NCBI GenBank assembly: GCA_016287555.1
Contig: JAEFAK010000124.1
Span: forward strand, 1-5,722
Origin: Oscillospiraceae bacterium
Lineage (GTDB): Bacteria > Bacillota > Clostridia > Oscillospirales > Oscillospiraceae
Direction of reading: 5' to 3'
Length of the DNA: 5,722 bases
The position numbers and the translations under genes are program-made. This document shows positions 4,683-5,722 of this stretch, piece after piece (within the stretch, counting starts at the first letter, position 1; every line of letters starts with the position of its first letter). The notes beneath the pieces were generated by a model. That model saw nothing but the letters and a program-made list of their open reading frames with translations. It had not been told where the DNA came from and searched no databases.

Positions 4683-5690
4683 ATGAAAAGATCAGCTAAA
4701 GTCGCGATCATAGTCGCAGTCTGCCTCATAGTCGTCGGGCTGCTCGTCGGAGCCGCCGTGACGTTCTTCCAAAGCCGCAGCCGCGGCTGGCAGAATCCCT
4801 TCGAGGGCGGTTTCCTCAACACGATATCCGGCGTCGAGAGCAGCGAATACGCCAAGCGCACGGAGACCTTCTCCGCCGCGGACGTCAAGGGGCTTGAGCT
4901 CACGACGATCTCGCGCGACGTCAAATTCGTCGTCGGCGACTCGGGCGAATACCGCATTACCTGTTGGGAAAATGAGGACCGCTGGTTCGAGATAGAGCTC
5001 GACGGCCGTGCGCTCAAGGTCATGGAAAAGCACAGATCCCTCGCGCTTCCCGACAGTCATGTCGCCGATGAGTATCGCACCCTGCTCGTCGAGGTCCCCG
5101 AAAACTGCGTCCCCGGCGCGATAGCGACCGTATCCGGCGACGTATATCTCCCCGCGCTGAAGATAGACGGCGGCATGACCGTCGCCACGACGAGCGGAGA
5201 TATCAAGATCGATGAGGGCTTCGAGCTCGGCGGGGACATGTCCCTCTCGACCACCTCGGGCGACCTTATCGTCAAGGGCTCGTTCGAGGGCGACTTCGAT
5301 CTGAGCACGACCAGCGGCGGCCTCCGCTTCTCCGGCGAGGCGGCGAGCTTCAAGGCAGAATCAGTCAGCGGCGATATGGACCTGAGCGGCAGCGTCTTCG
5401 CTGGCAGGACGGACATCACGACCACTTCGGGCGAAGTGATCGCCCGCGGGCTCTCCGTCGGCTCGCTGAAGGTTCATACGACCAGCGGCGAAGTCACGAT
5501 ATCCGGCCTCGTCAGCGGCGAGATCGACGTCGACACGACCAGCGGCGACGTCAGGCTCACGCTCGCAGACCCGGACTCCTTCAAGTACGACCTCAAGAGC
5601 ACCTCCGGCGATCACGTGTCGCCCTACGGCACTCCCTCCGGCGCGCTCTGCCGCGTCAGGACCACCTCCGGCGATATCGAGATAGATTAA
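4683..5690 (+). CDS. Membrane-anchored DUF4097 beta-repeat protein (LiaG-like)
   Basis: The product has 335 residues. KRSAK followed by a hydrophobic helix (about 7-29) is an uncleaved anchor, with the rest outside the membrane by the positive-inside rule. A linker (30-60) and a divergent strand-rich region (61-146) precede ten copies of a roughly 20-residue unit carrying SG(D/E/G) at residues 151, 171, 192, 211, 229, 249, 268, 287, 308 and 329, usually as TTSGD; these should stack as a right-handed beta solenoid or sheet. Family knowledge: DUF4097 proteins such as LiaG accompany envelope-stress regulators in Firmicutes, but no biochemical role is settled. AAGAAGGA (4667-4674) lies 8 nt before the ATG, inside the end of the HAAS gene. 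The protein stops inside the last repeat (TTSGDIEID) with no capping domain. It is the last visible gene of the operon. Confidence 0.9.
   Translation: MKRSAKVAIIVAVCLIVVGLLVGAAVTFFQSRSRGWQNPFEGGFLNTISGVESSEYAKRTETFSAADVKGLELTTISRDVKFVVGDSGEYRITCWENEDRWFEIELDGRALKVMEKHRSLALPDSHVADEYRTLLVEVPENCVPGAIATVSGDVYLPALKIDGGMTVATTSGDIKIDEGFELGGDMSLSTTSGDLIVKGSFEGDFDLSTTSGGLRFSGEAASFKAESVSGDMDLSGSVFAGRTDITTTSGEVIARGLSVGSLKVHTTSGEVTISGLVSGEIDVDTTSGDVRLTLADPDSFKYDLKSTSGDHVSPYGTPSGALCRVRTTSGDIEID
5121..5687 (+). repeat. Ten tandem SGD-type coding repeats
   Basis: The SG(D/E/G) motifs recur every 18-21 residues (spacings 20, 21, 19, 18, 20, 19, 19, 21, 21). Repeat 4 has SGG, repeats 6 and 7 have SGE, and the rest SGD. 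The DNA behind TTSG varies in codon choice (ACGACCAGC, ACCACCTCG, ACCACTTCG and others), so the array is old and kept by protein selection rather than recently duplicated. Confidence 0.85.
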
Positions 5691-5722
5691 AAGCCGAAAC
5701 AAGAAAAAGCTCCGCTCCGATA

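Noticed and set aside
5691..5722. Start of a terminator or new gene after the DUF4097 gene
   Set aside because: Only 32 bases remain; no stem with a T-run, ribosome binding site or start codon can be supported.

Overview
The window looks like chromosomal DNA of a GC-rich, low-oxygen Gram-positive bacterium, most likely a Clostridia-type Firmicute, with the edge of an insertion sequence on its left. The taxonomic reading is inference. It rests on the PadR / HAAS-DUF1700 / DUF4097 gene trio (typical of Firmicutes), strong AAGGAG-type ribosome binding sites, a URO-D-like protein of the kind common in anaerobes, and heavy use of the ATA isoleucine codon despite high GC.

Region by region: (1) Positions 1-115 are the right end of an IS3-family (IS150-like) insertion sequence: the last codons of its transposase, then its terminal inverted repeat. 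(2) Positions 150-3525 on the minus strand hold a three-gene unit read right to left: a URO-D superfamily protein (not HemE), an alpha/beta-hydrolase esterase of the FrmB/EstA type, and a class C beta-lactamase-like serine hydrolase/esterase. A good sigma-A-type promoter (3593-3621) precedes it, with a leader that can fold over the first ribosome binding site. A strong GAAA-loop hairpin lies between genes one and two. (3) Positions 3526-3759 are the divergent intergenic region with promoters facing both ways. (4) Positions 3760-5690 on the plus strand hold a tightly packed operon: a PadR-type repressor, a HAAS/DUF1700 membrane protein overlapping it by 11 nt, and a membrane-anchored DUF4097 protein one base further on. 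Its promoter carries a perfect inverted repeat over the -10 box, the expected place for autorepression by the PadR protein. The last 32 bases (5691-5722) show no gene and no clear terminator.

How the genes work together: the plus operon looks like a self-regulated envelope module, with a cytoplasmic repressor, a multi-pass membrane protein with a cytoplasmic helical domain, and an anchored beta-repeat protein. The minus operon looks metabolic: two cytosolic ester-type hydrolases with a URO-D-fold enzyme that could be a methyltransferase. Both ends of this operon are visible and it contains no corrinoid protein, so any corrinoid partner must be encoded elsewhere. Substrates cannot be read from the sequence.
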